Below, one piece after another: positions 42,923 to 44,252 of a stretch of 44,252 bases of DNA. The stretch is from the NCBI GenBank assembly GCA_910586605.1, contig CAJUJR010000013.1, forward strand, positions 1 through 44,252, given 5' to 3'. Numbering within the stretch: position 1 is the first letter of the stretch; every line of letters starts with the position of its first letter. The DNA is from an uncultured Lachnospiraceae bacterium (lineage in GTDB: Bacteria > Bacillota > Clostridia > Lachnospirales > Lachnospiraceae). Under the pieces are notes generated by a model that was not told where the DNA came from, searched no databases, and saw only the letters and a program-made list of their open reading frames with translations. The position numbers and the translations under genes were made by a program.

Positions 42923-43344
42923 AGAATGCCCCCTTCCCCAAAAATAAGCTCGGCTACAGAAAACTGGAATAACTGCCCCTCTTCAGTACATGGCTGTGAT
43001 AAATGCTGCCTATCGCTTTTTTGCTGCGCCAGCTTATTAAAATATTGTTCCTGCCGTATCTTTCTTGCAACAATTTTCTTTTCCTGCATCTTTTCATAAT
43101 GCTCTTGAAGTTTCTTCCTACGCTCCATCTTAAGTTCCCAATAACTTTTTTCCTGCTGCCCTAATGCCCTGCGGCAAATATTGCCGTATGCTTCCTCTTT
43201 TTCTTTCTCTTCATACTTCTTTACCATCTCATGCACAAACTCATTTATTTCCTGCTGGCTATTCTCTTTCCCATCCTTTAACTGCTCCCTGTTTATCTCT
43301 GCAATAGAATTTACTATTCTTACCTCATGCATCCGGACTTCCAC
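42919..43344 (-). CDS. Coiled-coil protein of unknown function
   Basis: 141 residues, charged and helical (KENSQQEINEFVHEMVKKYE, then KEEAYGNICRRALGQQEKSY and KLQEHYEKMQEKKIVARKIR). The last part, FQFSVAELIFGEGGIL, is less charged. The true start may be the second Met (43332). It is coupled to the acidic coiled-coil gene through an ATGA overlap. Family unknown. Confidence 0.6.
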   Translation of the reverse strand: MEVRMHEVRIVNSIAEINREQLKDGKENSQQEINEFVHEMVKKYEEKEKEEAYGNICRRALGQQEKSYWELKMERRKKLQEHYEKMQEKKIVARKIRQEQYFNKLAQQKSDRQHLSQPCTEEGQLFQFSVAELIFGEGGIL

Positions 43345-43395
43345 CTGCCTTTGTCATTTTTATACTTTCTATATCGGCAACAATCTCCCATTGTA

Positions 43396-43578
43396 TTAGA
43401 GTTTGTTTGTAAATTGCTTTTTGCAAGATGTGTTTCACACTTTATGGGAGATTTGTTCCAAATTTAGAAGGTGTAGCGGGCTACATTGACTAAATTTGGG
43501 ACAAATATAGCGCAAAGTGGGGAACGCAGATTATAAGGAACGTAAAGTTCCTGGAATGAATTCCCAAACACGCTCTAG
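43396..43578. repeat. Palindromic element C, long copy
   Basis: About 183 nt. The left end TTAGAGTTTGTTTGTAAATT and right end CCCAAACACGCTCTAG are inverted, and the left part matches the 25251 copy. Inside are CCAAATTTAG/CTAAATTTGG arms around GTAGCGGGCTAC, the same core as in element A. A tail hairpin (43579-43621) reaches to the toxin pseudogene. Confidence 0.65.
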
Positions 43579-43579
43579 T

Positions 43580-44132
43580 GCATATTTGAAAAATGCTTTT
43601 CTTAAAGCACTTAAAACATTTTAAATCAAACCGTTTGCCATCAATCAAATACTCTGGTGTCTGTATTCCCTGTGGATACAAAATCTGAGGTACAAGTTCA
43701 ACAGCCTTTCCATAATGGCCACATAGCACAGCAGCAACCGCCCGTTCCTTATCAGATGGCTTTAATATAACATGCTTTCCATCCACTGTATAATTTGCAC
43801 CATTGGCCATGTATAACCGTTTTTCCATCGTCGCCCCTTGCAGCCCTTCCTCCAATACTGCCTAAGCCATCATCAAAGTATGGGACAGTTGTTGAACGGC
43901 AATATACATGGAATGGCGGCGCTGTAACACCAATCTCCCATTCTGACATTTTGAAGTATTTCCCATCCAGTTTCTGTGAACACCCCTGCTCAGATTCCAA
44001 ATACGGAAGAACCGTACATATCCAGCAAAAGGACAATCCAAGGATTTTTAACATACCACCAAGGGATAAATGCGCCCTTTTTTCAATATTTATTTGATAT
44101 ATTTCCAAAATCCCATAATATTCAGTTGTCAA
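43580..44132 (-). pseudogene. Broken phage minor-capsid gene with CdiA-like toxin domain
   Basis: In the 43752-44132 frame the text LDGKYFKMSEWEIGVTAPPF, then HVYCRSTTVPYFDDGLGS and GGRAARGDDGKT is the SPP1 gp7/Mu F-type minor head protein (Phage_Mu_F). After a frameshift in a run of As near 43828 the next frame reads RLYMANGANYTVDGKHVILK, with ERAVAAVLCGHYGKAVELVP and TPEYLIDGKRFDLK, the pattern of the CdiA C-terminal tRNA nuclease domain often fused to phage capsid proteins. The end beyond FDLK is replaced by repeat sequence, so the catalytic end is missing. It is a remnant of a prophage; nothing else of a phage is in the window. Confidence 0.7.
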
Positions 44133-44252
44133 TACACAAATCTCAACTAGCTCTTTTGAATCCGAGAGGCTATATTATTGAATGATGTACGCTATTTGTG
44201 GTTACTATTCACAGCCAATCGTAGCCGGACTTAAGGAAATAAAAAATATCTT

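Overview
The window looks like a chromosomal piece of a spore-forming, gut-type Firmicute, most likely Lachnospiraceae/Clostridia. The grounds are a complete spoIVA with a sigma-E-like promoter, strong AGGAGG ribosome sites, DUF4317 and coiled-coil families I associate with Lachnospiraceae, and a secreted M60 (mucin-type) metallopeptidase with a dockerin. No rRNA, tRNA or CRISPR array was seen. All assignments come from reading the sequence; no database search was run.

Layout. 1-2600: small genes (YciI-like protein, a short DUF4317 protein, a Cro/CI-type regulator) and a protein gene with an apparent frameshift in a run of eight Ts. 2746-11519: a leftward operon encoding a lipoprotein solute-binding protein with a beta-propeller-like N-terminus, two sugar-type ABC permeases, a HlyD-like adaptor and a MacB/FtsX-like protein, with no ATPase gene; a divergent response regulator/histidine kinase pair lies across a promoter region carrying CCTTTAA direct repeats and a 160-nt palindromic element. 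11555-16543: a second two-component system with a MacB-type ABC exporter (ATPase, 831-aa permease). 16879-23547: a 1741-aa secreted M60 metallopeptidase with dockerin, two FN3 and two CBM32-like domains, followed by a secreted protein with a possible cohesin-like N-terminal domain and two FN3-like repeats. 23585-25242: a truncated ORF, an AraC/GyrI-like regulator and an ASCH-like protein.

25371-36176 is an accessory/defence island: a type I restriction-modification operon (HTH protein, hsdM, hsdS, TIR-domain gene, hsdR, then a DUF1016 PD-(D/E)XK nuclease gene), then TnpV and mobilisation-gene remnants, and a Phd/ParE-type toxin-antitoxin pair. 36177-37652 is spoIVA. 37710-41054 is a third two-component system with an ABC-2 type exporter. 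41385-43344 holds three genes of unknown function, two of them strongly coiled-coil. 43580-44132 is a broken prophage minor-capsid gene fused to a CdiA-like toxin domain.

Four families of short palindromic repeats (called A-D below) are scattered between genes, two of them cutting into coding sequence. The three signal-transduction/transport modules, the surface metallopeptidase and the defence island together suggest a niche-adaptive region. The most original points are the dockerin/cohesin-like M60 locus, the ATPase-less sugar permease operon joined to an adaptor and FtsX-like protein, and the TIR gene inside a type I restriction operon.
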